DNA of 64,000 bases from Streptomonospora nanhaiensis. Lineage in GTDB: Bacteria > Actinomycetota > Actinomycetes > Streptosporangiales > Streptosporangiaceae. Positions 50,802 to 59,213 of this stretch are shown one piece after another (position 1 is the stretch's first letter; each line of letters begins with the position of its first letter). The stretch spans positions 806,001 through 870,000 of the forward strand of contig NZ_JACCFO010000001.1 of the NCBI RefSeq assembly GCF_013410565.1, read 5' to 3'. A program made the translations under genes and the position numbers. Below the pieces are notes generated by a model. That model did not search any database. It saw only the letters and a program-made list of their open reading frames with translations, and was not told where the DNA came from.

Positions 50802-51311
50802 ATGCTGCATCGGCCCACGCGGCGCGCGGGGCGCGCCCGGACCACCACGGCGGCGCTGGCGGCGGCCTTGATACCGCTGCTGGGCGTTGCGGCCTGCTCC
50901 GGGGCCGAGGCCGACCCCGGGGCGGACACGCTGGCCGCGGCCACCGGTGAACTGTCGGCGGTGCTGCTGCGCCCCGAGGCCGAGCAGGCGTTCGAGCGCA
51001 AGGGCCACCCCATCGAGGGCGCCCTGCAGTGCCGCAGCCCCGAGGGCGACGCCGCGGAGCTGACCGTGGTGTGCTCCGGGCGCACCGAGGACGGCGAGAA
51101 GGCGCGGTTCGAGGGCCGCGTCGACCCCGCCGCGCTGGCCGCCCAGCGCGCCGAGGACGAGGGCCTGCCCGGCGCCTACACCGGCACCGTGGCCGGCCGC
51201 GAGGTCTTCCGCATGACGTGCTTCAACTGCGAGCCCAAGAAGGCCGGCGCCCGCGACCGCCCGCGCGCCCAGGAGGAGCGCCGCGGGCCCGGCGGCGAAG
51301 GCGCGGGGTAG
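50802..51311 (+). CDS. Secreted lipoprotein with DUF4333-like domain
   Basis: 169 residues from ATG 50802 with GAGGGAGG upstream. Signal peptide with basic n-region (HRPTRRAGRARTTT), hydrophobic core and lipobox VAAC (Cys about 32), so it is lipid-anchored outside the membrane. The mature part (EGALQCRSPEGDAAELTVVCSGRTEDG) has cysteines spaced as in DUF4333-type actinobacterial lipoproteins, then CFNCEPKKAG and a charged tail. Function unknown. Confidence 0.75.
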   Translation: MLHRPTRRAGRARTTTAALAAALIPLLGVAACSGAEADPGADTLAAATGELSAVLLRPEAEQAFERKGHPIEGALQCRSPEGDAAELTVVCSGRTEDGEKARFEGRVDPAALAAQRAEDEGLPGAYTGTVAGREVFRMTCFNCEPKKAGARDRPRAQEERRGPGGEGAG

Positions 51312-51324
51312 GCCCTCGCCGCGC

Positions 51325-51552
51325 TCAGACCCGGGTGGGGGGCTCCGGCGGCTCGTCGCCCTCGCGCGCGCCGTCCTGGACGGGCGGGTCGGAGGGAGAG
51401 GGCTCGCGCTCGGCGGCGATCTCGGTGTCGGGGGCCGGCTCGGCGCCCTGGCCGGCGCGGCGGTCGGCCAGGGGCCGGTCGTCGTCGGCCGGCGCGTGCC
51501 GGGTCTCCTCGTCAGGTCCGTTGCGGGGGCCGGTGCCCCTGTCGCTGGTCAC
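51325..51552 (-). CDS. Short, acidic, disordered hypothetical protein
   Basis: 75 residues from GTG 51552, preceded by AAGGAG with eight-base spacing. Composition is Pro/Glu/Asp/Arg-rich with no hydrophobic core. It lies just upstream of, and on the same strand as, nothing it overlaps; the PoxB-like gene ends 88 bp before it begins reading the same way, so it may be co-transcribed. No family recognised. Confidence 0.5.
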   Translation of the reverse strand: MTSDRGTGPRNGPDEETRHAPADDDRPLADRRAGQGAEPAPDTEIAAEREPSPSDPPVQDGAREGDEPPEPPTRV

Positions 51553-51640
51553 GGTCGCTGCTCCTTGTGGCGGGCCGACGGCGCCGGCCGGTCGGGCGCC
51601 CGCGGGCGGCCGGGCTCCGGCGCCGGCGGGCTGTGCGCCG

Positions 51641-53437
51641 CTAACGGTGCGGCGAGATGAACTCCTGCAGCTTGGTGCGCAGGCCCTTGGTCATGAGGGC
51701 GAACCCGTCGGGGTCGCCCGAGGCCAGGGCCTTGGCCATGTCGGTGAGCTGGCCGCTCTCGACATAGGGCGGGATCGGCGGGATGTCGGGGTCGCAGTGG
51801 ACGTCGAGCACGAAGGGGCCGTCGGCCGCGAGCGCGCGGTCCCAGGCCGGCCCCATCGCCTCGGGCGCCTGCACGGTCTCGGCGCCCAGCCCGAGCGAGG
51901 CCGCGAACCCGGCGTAGGAGACGTCGGGCAGGTCCTGGCTGTAGGGCGTGCGGGGCGAGCCGCCCATGGCGCGCAGCTCCCAGGTGACCTGGTTGAGGTC
52001 GTTGTTGTGCAGCACGCACACCACCAGGCGCGGGTCGCTCCACTCGCGGGCGTAGCGCCGGGCGGTGATCAGCTCGGCCAGCCCGTTCATCTGCATGGCG
52101 CCGTCGCCCACCAGCGCGATGGCGGGCCGGTCGGGGTGGGCGAACTTCGCGCCGATGGCGTAGGGCACGCCGCAGCCCATGGTCGCCAGGGTGCCCGAGA
52201 CCGAGCCGCGCATGCCGCTGGTGAACTTCAGGTGGCGGGCGTACCAGTTGGCCGCGGATCCGGAGTCGGCGGTGACGATGGCGTTCTCCGGCAGCCGCGA
52301 CGACAGCTCGTTGCAGATGAGCATGGGGTTGACCGGGTCGGCGGGCACGTGGGCCTGCTGGTCCATGGTGGTCCACCACTCGCGCACGGAGGTCTCGATG
52401 CGCTCGCGCCAGCGCTCGGGCCCGGCCTCGCCGCGGCGGTTGCGCAGGCGGTGCAGCAGCCGGCGCAGGGTCTCGGCGGCGTCGCCCACCAGGTTGACCT
52501 CGGTGGGGTAGCGCATGCCGATCATGTGCGGGTCGATGTCGATCTGGACGGCCCGCCGGCCGAACGGCGGCAGGTACTGGCTGTAGGGCAGGCTGGAGCC
52601 GACGATGACGAGGGTGTCGCAGTCGCGCATCATCTCCCAGGAGGGGCGGGTGCCCAGCAGGCCGATGGAGCCGGTGACGAACGGCTGCTCGTCGCCGATC
52701 ACGTCCTTGCCCAGCAGCGCCTTGGCGATCCCCCCGCGCGTGGTCTCGGCCAGCTCGACCACCTCGTCCACGGCGCCGCGGGCGCCCTGCCCGATGAGGA
52801 CGGCCACCTTCTCGCCGGCGTTGACGACCTCGGCGGCGCGCGCGACGTCCTCGTCGCGCGGGACCACCAGCGGGGCGCCCAGGCCGGGCGGGCTGGAGGG
52901 CACCTGCTTGAACGCGTGGCCGGGCGGGCTGTAGTCGGCCTCCTGGAGGTCGGCGGGGACGATCACGGCCGTGGGGCAGCGCTCTGCCAGGGCCGTGCGG
53001 ATGGCGCGGTCGATGAGGTTGGGGAACTGCTCGGGCACCATGGCGGTCTGCACGAAGGCGCCGGCCACGTCCTTGAACAGGGAGTGGAGGTCGACCTCCT
53101 GCTGGTAGCTGCCGCCCATGGCCGAGCGGTGCGTCTGGCCGACGATCGCCACGACGGGAACGTGGTCGAGCTTGGCGTCGTAGAGGCCGTTGAGCAGGTG
53201 GATGGCGCCGGGACCGCTGGTGGCCAGGCAGACCCCCAGCCGGCCGCTGAACTTGGCGTAGCCCACCGCCTCGAACGCCGACATCTCCTCGTGGCGGCTC
53301 TGCACGAAGTGCGGGCCCTCGGCCTTGCCCAGCTCGGCGATGAGCCCGTTGATCCCGTCGCCCGGATAGCCGAACACGTGCTCCACGCTCCACGCGCGCA
53401 GGCGGCCCAGCAGGTGGTCGGCGACACTCTGGCTCAC
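51641..53437 (-). CDS. ThDP-dependent enzyme of the pyruvate oxidase (PoxB-like) group
   Basis: About 598 residues from GTG 53437 (GGGGGAT upstream). ThDP fold with activating Glu in SRHEEMSAFEAVGYA, middle NAD/FAD-like domain (IGQGARGAVDEVVELAE), and ThDP-binding VGDGAMQMNGLAELIT to VLHNNDLNQVTWE. It is close to the actinobacterial thiamine pyrophosphate-requiring proteins related to PoxB. Pyruvate oxidation to acetate is the family guess; no partner gene confirms it. It is a different subfamily from the oxc gene at 36828. Confidence 0.82.
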   Translation of the reverse strand: MSQSVADHLLGRLRAWSVEHVFGYPGDGINGLIAELGKAEGPHFVQSRHEEMSAFEAVGYAKFSGRLGVCLATSGPGAIHLLNGLYDAKLDHVPVVAIVGQTHRSAMGGSYQQEVDLHSLFKDVAGAFVQTAMVPEQFPNLIDRAIRTALAERCPTAVIVPADLQEADYSPPGHAFKQVPSSPPGLGAPLVVPRDEDVARAAEVVNAGEKVAVLIGQGARGAVDEVVELAETTRGGIAKALLGKDVIGDEQPFVTGSIGLLGTRPSWEMMRDCDTLVIVGSSLPYSQYLPPFGRRAVQIDIDPHMIGMRYPTEVNLVGDAAETLRRLLHRLRNRRGEAGPERWRERIETSVREWWTTMDQQAHVPADPVNPMLICNELSSRLPENAIVTADSGSAANWYARHLKFTSGMRGSVSGTLATMGCGVPYAIGAKFAHPDRPAIALVGDGAMQMNGLAELITARRYAREWSDPRLVVCVLHNNDLNQVTWELRAMGGSPRTPYSQDLPDVSYAGFAASLGLGAETVQAPEAMGPAWDRALAADGPFVLDVHCDPDIPPIPPYVESGQLTDMAKALASGDPDGFALMTKGLRTKLQEFISPHR

Positions 53438-53587
53438 AAAAGATCCCCCATCCGTCTCGCGGCCGGTCGGCTTTCCCCGCCCGCTGCCCGCGAGGTGGGG
53501 GGCCAAACCCGGCCGCGGGCGCGCGGGCGGGGCGGCGGGGCGCTCCCGCGCCCGGCGGCGCGGGCGTGTTCGCCGTGGGCGAACGCG

Positions 53588-54238
53588 CTAGGGCGCCGTT
53601 CCGGGGGCCGGAGCCGCGATGTCGCCGGTCTGGTAGCGCTCCACGCCCACCAGGGCGAGGTTGAGGACCCGGTCGACCAGGGAGTCGGCGGTCTCGTCGG
53701 GGTTCTCCAGCAGCCAGTCGGTCAGGGCGTCGGCGGCGCCGATGGCGATGCGGGCCAGGATCTCGGCGTCGCGCTCGCCGACGATGCGCCCGCCCTCGGG
53801 CAGCGCGGTCCCGGCCACCACCAGGCGGGTGATCTCGTCGACGACCCGGCACCGGGCCGCGTGCACCTCCTGGGAGAAGGGCTCGCCCTGGGTGCGGGCC
53901 TGCTGGTAGAGCACCCGCCAGGCGTCGCGGTTGGCCGCGACGTAGCCGAAGAACTCCCGCAGCCCCGACCACAGGCCCAGTTCGGGGGGCTCGCCGCTGC
54001 GCAGGGCGGCGCGCACGGCCTCGACGGCGCGGTCGGCCTCGCGGTGGATGCAGGCGGTGAACAGCCGCTCCTTGGAGCCGAGGTAGATGTAGACCATCGG
54101 TTTGGAGACGCCCGCCGCCTCCGCGATCTCGTCGACGCTCGCCGAGTGGTAGCCGGAGCGCGAGAAGACGCGCACCGCGGCGTCGATCACCTGCTGCTCG
54201 CGGACCGCGCGCGGCAGCCGCTGCTGTTTGCTGGCCAC
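53588..54238 (-). CDS. TetR-family regulator, divergent from the ADH-ligase operon
   Basis: 216 residues from GTG 54238. The HTH reads QQVIDAAVRVFSRSGYHSASVDEIAEAAGVSKPMVYIYLGSKERLF (part; about 15-60), typical TetR with YIYLGSKE. The C-terminal ligand domain (about 70-200) is helical. The palindrome at 54333-54348 lies in the intergenic region shared with the alcohol dehydrogenase gene, so it likely represses that operon and itself. An acyl-CoA effector is plausible from the downstream ligase. Confidence 0.85.
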   Translation of the reverse strand: MASKQQRLPRAVREQQVIDAAVRVFSRSGYHSASVDEIAEAAGVSKPMVYIYLGSKERLFTACIHREADRAVEAVRAALRSGEPPELGLWSGLREFFGYVAANRDAWRVLYQQARTQGEPFSQEVHAARCRVVDEITRLVVAGTALPEGGRIVGERDAEILARIAIGAADALTDWLLENPDETADSLVDRVLNLALVGVERYQTGDIAAPAPGTAP

Positions 54239-54332
54239 GCCCCGACCCTACCGACCGCGCCGGGGGCCGGCGACGCCGCGATCCCCGGCCAGGCGGGCGT
54301 TGCGGGCGGGCGGGGCCGACCGCCCTCTGGTG

Positions 54333-54348
54333 GACCGACTGGTCGGTC
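54333..54348. promoter_or_regulatory. Inverted repeat GACCGAC-TG-GTCGGTC, probable TetR operator
   Basis: Two perfect 7-bp arms with a 2-base spacer, 95 bp upstream of the TetR start and 50 bp upstream of the alcohol dehydrogenase start. Confidence 0.65.
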
Positions 54349-54397
54349 TTGTAGTGTCGCACCACCTCGGAGTAACCCAGATCACTCGGGAGGGCCC

Positions 54398-55489
54398 ATG
54401 AGTGACACCGTCAGCGCCGCCGTGTTCCCCGCGGTCGGCGAGCCGCCCCGGATCGAGCGGGTGGCCCTGCCGGACCCGGGACCGGGCCAGGTACGCGTGC
54501 GCGTGGCGGCGGCGGGCGTGTGCCACTCCGACCTCTCGCTGGCCAACGGCGTGCTGCCGCACCACTTCCCCGCCGTGCTGGGCCACGAGGGGGCCGGCAC
54601 GGTCGAGGCCGTGGGCCCGGGCGTGGAGTCGGTGGCCGTGGGCACCCCGGTGGTGCTCAACTGGTCGCCGCCCTGCCGCTCCTGCTGGTACTGCGCCAAC
54701 GGCGAGCCGCACCTGTGCGAGCGCGCCCAGGACGCCGCCCAGCGCCCCTACGCCGAACTCGCCGACGGCACGCCGGTCTACGCCGGCCTGGGCACGGCCG
54801 CCTTCGCCGAGGCCACGGTGGTGCCCGAGAACGGCGTGGTGCCCCTGCCCGAGGCGATCGACCCGGGGGCGGCCGCGCTGCTGGGCTGCGCGGTCCTGAC
54901 CGGATGGGGCGCGGTCGCCAACACCTCGGCGGTGGCGCCGGGGCGCTCGGCCGCGGTCATCGGCCTGGGCGGGGTGGGCCTGGCCGTGCTCCAGGCGGCC
55001 CGCCACGCCGGTGCCGACCCGGTGATCGCCGTGGACTCCGCCCCCGCCAAGCGCGACCTCGCCCTGGGCCTGGGCGCCACCCACTTCCTCGCGGCCGGCG
55101 ACACCCTGGCCGGGGAGGTGCGCGGGCTGACCGGCGGGCGCGGGGTGGACCACGCCTTCGAGGTGGTCGGCGCCTCGGCCACCATCCGCGCGGCCTGGGA
55201 CATCACCCGCCGGGGCGGCGAGGTCACCGTGGTGGGCGCGGGCGCGCTGGAGGACACGGTGGCCCTCAGCGCGCTGGAGGTCTTCTACACCGCGCGCACG
55301 CTGCGCGGCTGCTTCTACGGCTCCAGCGACCCCCAGCGCGACATCCCCCTGCTGGCCGGCCACGTGCGCGCCGGCGACCTCGACCTGGCGTCCATGGTCA
55401 CCGACGAGATCGCCCTGGCCGACCTGCCCGCGGCGTTCGCCCGCATGCGCGAGGGCCGCGGCGGGCGCTCGGTCGTCCGCTTCCCCTGA
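54398..55489 (+). CDS. Zinc-dependent alcohol dehydrogenase (MDR family)
   Basis: 363 residues. Catalytic zinc ligands Cys in AGVCHSDLS, His in LGHEGAGTVE and Cys in LLGCAVLTG. Structural zinc site CRSCWYCANGEPHLCER (four Cys). NAD site IGLGGVGLAVLQAARHAGA and Asp (AVDSA). It oxidises a primary alcohol or reduces an aldehyde in the cytoplasm; class III-like layout. It is first in an operon with the acyl-CoA ligase. Confidence 0.9.
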   Translation: MSDTVSAAVFPAVGEPPRIERVALPDPGPGQVRVRVAAAGVCHSDLSLANGVLPHHFPAVLGHEGAGTVEAVGPGVESVAVGTPVVLNWSPPCRSCWYCANGEPHLCERAQDAAQRPYAELADGTPVYAGLGTAAFAEATVVPENGVVPLPEAIDPGAAALLGCAVLTGWGAVANTSAVAPGRSAAVIGLGGVGLAVLQAARHAGADPVIAVDSAPAKRDLALGLGATHFLAAGDTLAGEVRGLTGGRGVDHAFEVVGASATIRAAWDITRRGGEVTVVGAGALEDTVALSALEVFYTARTLRGCFYGSSDPQRDIPLLAGHVRAGDLDLASMVTDEIALADLPAAFARMREGRGGRSVVRFP

Positions 55490-55591
55490 ACCCGGGGGCG
55501 CGGCGCCCGGCCGCCGCGCCCCCGCCCGTCCAAGACCCGCTCCACGGCGCACCGACCGCGGCGGTGCGCGAACGACCCTGGGAGAGTGGAC

Positions 55592-57340
55592 ATGACCGAA
55601 CCCGAGATCGCCCGCCCGATACGCCCGCTCACCGCTGTCACCGCGCGGCTGCTGGTCTCCGGCGGCCCCTTCGAGATGGAGGTCGTCGACGTCAACGGCG
55701 TGGCGACCCGGGTGTGGAAGCACGCCCTGCCGCACCTGCGCGCCGTGGTCGAGGACGCCCCCCGGCACGGCGACACCGCCGCCCTGGTCTACGGCGACGA
55801 GCGGCTGACCTACAGCGAGTTCCACCGGCACACCGCCACGTTGGCGCGCCGCCTGGCCGAGGACTACGGCGTGGCCAAGGGCGACCGCGTCGCCATCGCC
55901 ATGCGCAACTACCCCGAGTGGGTGGTGGCGTTCTTCGCGGCGGTGAGCCTGGGCGCGATCGCGGTCCCGCTCAACTCCTGGTGGACGGGGCCGGAACTGG
56001 AGTTCGGGCTGGCCGACAGCGGGGCCCGGGTGCTGGTGGCCGACCGCGAGCGCATCGCCTCGCTGCGCGAGGCGCTGGAGCGGCTGGAGCTGTCGGTGGT
56101 GGCCGTGCGCACCGGCGGCGCCGGACTGCCGCCAGGCGCGCGCACCTGGGAGAACGTGCTGGGCGAGGTGGCGCCCGACGCCGGACTGCCCCCGGCCGAC
56201 CTGGCCGCCGACGAGCCGTGCGCGCTGTTCTACACCTCGGGCACCACCGGGCGGCCCAAGGGCGCGGTCGCCTCGCACCGCAACCTCGCCTCCAACCTGG
56301 TGGCCGGCTCCTACTCCCGGTTCCGCTCCCTCATGCGGCTGGGCCTGGAGATGCACGAGGTGCAGGCGTTCGTGGACGCGCTGCCGCCCTCGGTGATCCT
56401 GTGCGCGCTGCCGCTGTTCCACGCCACGGGCGCGCAGACGGTCATGCTGCCCACGCTGGCCAACGGCGGCACCCTGCTGCTGATGTACCGGTGGGACGCC
56501 GAGGAGGCGCTGCGGCTGGTGGAGCGCGAGCGGGTCTCAGGGATCACGGCGGTGCCGGCGATGATCTCCCAGATGCTGGCCTCGCCGTCCCTGAAAGACC
56601 GCGACCTGTCCAGCCTGATGGTGCTGGGCTCGGGCGGGGCCCCGGCCGCGCCGGCGCTGGTCTCGCGCGCCCGCGCGGTGAGCGGGCTGCAGAACGCGCT
56701 GCTGGGGCAGGGCTACGGGCTGACGGAGTGCTCGGCCACGGCCACGGTCAACGGCGGCAGCGACTACCTGCTGCGGCCCGACAGCGCGGGCCTGCCGGTG
56801 GCGACCGTGGACGTCAAGATCGTGGACGCCGGCGAGGCCGAACTGCCGCCCGGCGAGGTGGGCGAGGTGTGGATCCGGGGTCCGGGCGTGGTGCACGGCT
56901 ACTGGAACCGGCCCGACGCCACCGCCGCGACGTTCACCGAGGGCTGGCTGCGCACCGGCGACCTGGGCCGGCTGGACGAGGAGGGGTTCCTCTACATCGT
57001 CGACCGCGCCACCGACATGATCATCCGCGGCGGGGAGAACGTCTACTGCGCCGAGGTGGAGGCCGCCATCCACGAGCACCCGGCCGTGGGCGAGGTGGCG
57101 GTGGTGGGGGTGCCCCACGAGGTCTACGGCGAGGAGGTCGGCGCGGTGGTGCGGCTGATCCCCGGGCGGGAGCTGACCGAGGAGGAGCTGGTGGCCTACC
57201 TCAAGCCGCGCATCGCGCCGTTCAAGATCCCCACCCACATCCGGATCACGGCCGAGGACCTGCCGCGCAACGCGGCGGGCAAGCTCCTCAAGCGGCAGGT
57301 TCGGCAGGCCCACGGCTGGGACCGGGCGGAGCAGGCCTAG
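55592..57340 (+). CDS. AMP-forming fatty/carboxylic acid-CoA ligase
   Basis: 582 residues from ATG 55592 (GGGAGAG upstream). ANL-superfamily motifs in order: LFYTSGTTGRPKGAVASH (about 214-231), GYGLTECSA, GWLRTGDLGRLDEEGFLYIVDR and the catalytic Lys in NAAGKLLKRQVR near the C-terminus. A 50-residue N-terminal extension precedes the domain. It activates a carboxylic acid through the acyl-adenylate. With the alcohol dehydrogenase it could process an alcohol via aldehyde to acyl-CoA, though an aldehyde dehydrogenase is missing here. Chain length not predictable. Confidence 0.88.
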   Translation: MTEPEIARPIRPLTAVTARLLVSGGPFEMEVVDVNGVATRVWKHALPHLRAVVEDAPRHGDTAALVYGDERLTYSEFHRHTATLARRLAEDYGVAKGDRVAIAMRNYPEWVVAFFAAVSLGAIAVPLNSWWTGPELEFGLADSGARVLVADRERIASLREALERLELSVVAVRTGGAGLPPGARTWENVLGEVAPDAGLPPADLAADEPCALFYTSGTTGRPKGAVASHRNLASNLVAGSYSRFRSLMRLGLEMHEVQAFVDALPPSVILCALPLFHATGAQTVMLPTLANGGTLLLMYRWDAEEALRLVERERVSGITAVPAMISQMLASPSLKDRDLSSLMVLGSGGAPAAPALVSRARAVSGLQNALLGQGYGLTECSATATVNGGSDYLLRPDSAGLPVATVDVKIVDAGEAELPPGEVGEVWIRGPGVVHGYWNRPDATAATFTEGWLRTGDLGRLDEEGFLYIVDRATDMIIRGGENVYCAEVEAAIHEHPAVGEVAVVGVPHEVYGEEVGAVVRLIPGRELTEEELVAYLKPRIAPFKIPTHIRITAEDLPRNAAGKLLKRQVRQAHGWDRAEQA

Positions 57341-57383
57341 CCGGCGGGGCGCGCCGCGTTCGCGCGCGGGGCGCGCGAAACGC

Positions 57384-57417
57384 CGGACGCGGCGGGCCCG
57401 ACCGCCCGCCGCGTCCG
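57384..57417. terminator. 14-bp bidirectional hairpin after the acyl-CoA ligase
   Basis: Arms 57384-57397 and 57404-57417 pair exactly, loop CCGACC, between converging stop codons. Confidence 0.65.
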
Positions 57418-57418
57418 C

Positions 57419-57679
57419 TCAGTCCTCCTCGTCGGCCGGCGCGTCCGGCGCCTGCTCCGTCCCGGCGGCGCCCTCGCCGTCGGCGGGCCGCTTGCGCGGC
57501 CAGCCCCGGCGCGGCATGGCCCCGGTGTTGCCGGGCAGGCGGCCGGCCTGGGAGAGGGCGCGGCGCAGGAGGAACTCGATCTGGGCGTTGGTGCTGCGCA
57601 GCTCGTCGCCGGCCCAGCGCGCCAAGGCGTCGTGGACCGCCGGGTCGAGCCGCAGCAGGATCTTCTTGCGCTCGGCCAC
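57419..57679 (-). CDS. Ribbon-helix-helix (Arc-like) small protein
   Basis: 86 residues from GTG 57679. The N-terminal KKILLRLDPAVHDALARWAGDELRSTNAQIEFLLRRAL (part; about 4-42) has the strand-helix-helix pattern of RHH DNA-binding proteins. The C-terminal half is Gly/Pro/Glu-rich. It is 15 bp downstream of the SPFH gene on the same strand, with its ribosome binding site overlapping the end of that gene. It may bind the palindrome at 58663 and autoregulate the block. Confidence 0.75.
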   Translation of the reverse strand: MAERKKILLRLDPAVHDALARWAGDELRSTNAQIEFLLRRALSQAGRLPGNTGAMPRRGWPRKRPADGEGAAGTEQAPDAPADEED

Positions 57680-57694
57680 GAGTGGAGTTGCCTC

Positions 57695-58615
57695 CTACTG
57701 GTAGAGCGATCCGGCGTTGACGACCGGTGTCGCCGGGCGGTCGGAGCACAGCACGACGAGCAGGTTGCTGACCATGGTGGCCCGGCGCTCCTCGTCGAGG
57801 TCGACGACCTCCTGCTCGGCGAGCCGCTGGAGCGCGGACTCGACCATGCCCACGGCGCCCTCGACGATCAGCCGGCGGGCGGCGACCACGGCGCCGGCCT
57901 GCTGGCGCTGCAGCATGGCCTGGGCGATCTCCTGGGCGTAGGCCAGGTGGGTGAACCGCGACTCCACGATGCGCACACCGGCCGACTGCACGCGCTCGGC
58001 GATCTCGGTGGAGAGCTGCTCGGTGATCTGCTCGGCGTTGTCGCGCAGCGACATCGCGTCCTCGGTGGGGGCGTCGTAGGGGTAGTTGTTGGCGATGTGC
58101 CGCACGGCCGCCTCGGTCTGGGTGGAGACGAACTGCACGAAGTCGTCGACCTCGAACATGGCCCGGGCGGTGTCCTCGACCTGCCAGACGACCACGGCGG
58201 CGATCTCGATGGGGCTGCCGCCGGCGTCGTTGACCTTGAGCACCGAGGTCTCGTGGTTGCGGATGCGGGTGGAGACCACGGCGCGGGTGGTGAGCGGGTT
58301 GACCCAGCGCAGGCCGTCGGCGCGCACGGTCCCCACGTAGCGGCCGAGGAACTGCAGGACGCGGGCCTGGTTGGGCGAGACCACGGTCAGCCCGGCGGCC
58401 AGCAGCAGGGCGGCCAGGACGAGCACGGCGCCCGCCACCAGCAGCGGCACCGACAGGGGGACGAGCCCGAGGACGGCGACGGCGACCCCGGCGGCGGCGA
58501 CCAGCAGGCTCAGCCCGGCCATGGGGAGGCCGGCGGCGCCGAAGGCGGCGCGCTCGCGGTAGGTGGGGGCGGGCATCTGGACCGCCGTGGGGGCGGGGGC
58601 GGGGCGGGTGTTCAT
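57695..58615 (-). CDS. SPFH/Band 7 membrane protein
   Basis: 306 residues from ATG 58615. Two N-terminal membrane helices (about 35-90) are followed by an SPFH domain (about 95-260: [58 protein letters not shown]) with a coiled-coil-like [26 protein letters not shown]. Such proteins scaffold membrane microdomains (stomatin/flotillin-like). It is divergent from two PH-domain membrane proteins, a combination that suggests a joint membrane-stress system. Confidence 0.88.
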   Translation of the reverse strand: MNTRPAPAPTAVQMPAPTYRERAAFGAAGLPMAGLSLLVAAAGVAVAVLGLVPLSVPLLVAGAVLVLAALLLAAGLTVVSPNQARVLQFLGRYVGTVRADGLRWVNPLTTRAVVSTRIRNHETSVLKVNDAGGSPIEIAAVVVWQVEDTARAMFEVDDFVQFVSTQTEAAVRHIANNYPYDAPTEDAMSLRDNAEQITEQLSTEIAERVQSAGVRIVESRFTHLAYAQEIAQAMLQRQQAGAVVAARRLIVEGAVGMVESALQRLAEQEVVDLDEERRATMVSNLLVVLCSDRPATPVVNAGSLYQ

Positions 58616-58662
58616 ATGCGGTTGTTTCCTTCCCTCTTGCAAAGATGTCATCATCATAGCAT

Positions 58663-58674
58663 AGTGATATCACT
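58663..58674. promoter_or_regulatory. Perfect palindrome AGTGATATCACT in an AT-rich divergent promoter
   Basis: A 12-bp perfect palindrome followed by TTTTTT, within the only strongly AT-rich stretch of this region (about 58640-58682), between the SPFH and PH-domain genes. It is likely a repressor site for both; the RHH protein is the candidate binder. Confidence 0.65.
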
Positions 58675-58706
58675 TTTTTAATCGACGCCCGCCGGAAGGA
58701 CCGACC

Positions 58707-59213
58707 ATGACCCTGACCCACCCCGCCGTCGCGCTGCGGCCGCCCCGCAACCGGGTCGAGCGCCGCGCCGTGGGCTGGTGGACCGCGCGCGCCCTGGCGG
58801 TGGCCGTGCCCGCGGCCGCCGCGCCCGCCGCCACCGCCCTCTTCGTGCCCGCGCCCTACAGCGCCTGGCTGCTGCTGGCCGCCGCCGCGCTGGGCGCGGC
58901 CGGGGCCGCCGCCGCCGCGGTGATGCCCGTGTGGCGCTACCGGGTGCACCGCTGGGAGGTCACCGACACCGCCGTCTACACCGCCTCGGGCTGGCTGTGG
59001 CAGGAGTGGCGCGTGGCCCCGATGTCGCGCGTGCAGACCGTGGACACCCAGCGCGGCCCGCTCCAGCGGCTGTTCGGCCTGGCGCAGATCACCGTCACGA
59101 CCGCCTCGGCGGCCGGGCCCGTGGTCATCGACGGCCTCGACGGCCGCCGCGCCGACGCGATCGCGGCCGAGCTGACCGAGGCCACCGGCCGCACCCCGGG
59201 GGACGCCACATGA
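58707..59213 (+). CDS. PH-domain membrane protein (YdbS-like)
   Basis: 168 residues. Two N-terminal helices (about 25-75) precede a bacterial PH (DUF304) domain (about 80-160: YRVHRWEVTDTAVYTASGW and APMSRVQTVDTQRGPLQRLFGLAQITVTTAS; given in part). It matches the YdbS half of the Bacillus YdbS-YdbT pair, which confers antimicrobial peptide resistance. It overlaps the next gene by four bases (ATGA). Confidence 0.85.
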   Translation: MTLTHPAVALRPPRNRVERRAVGWWTARALAVAVPAAAAPAATALFVPAPYSAWLLLAAAALGAAGAAAAAVMPVWRYRVHRWEVTDTAVYTASGWLWQEWRVAPMSRVQTVDTQRGPLQRLFGLAQITVTTASAAGPVVIDGLDGRRADAIAAELTEATGRTPGDAT

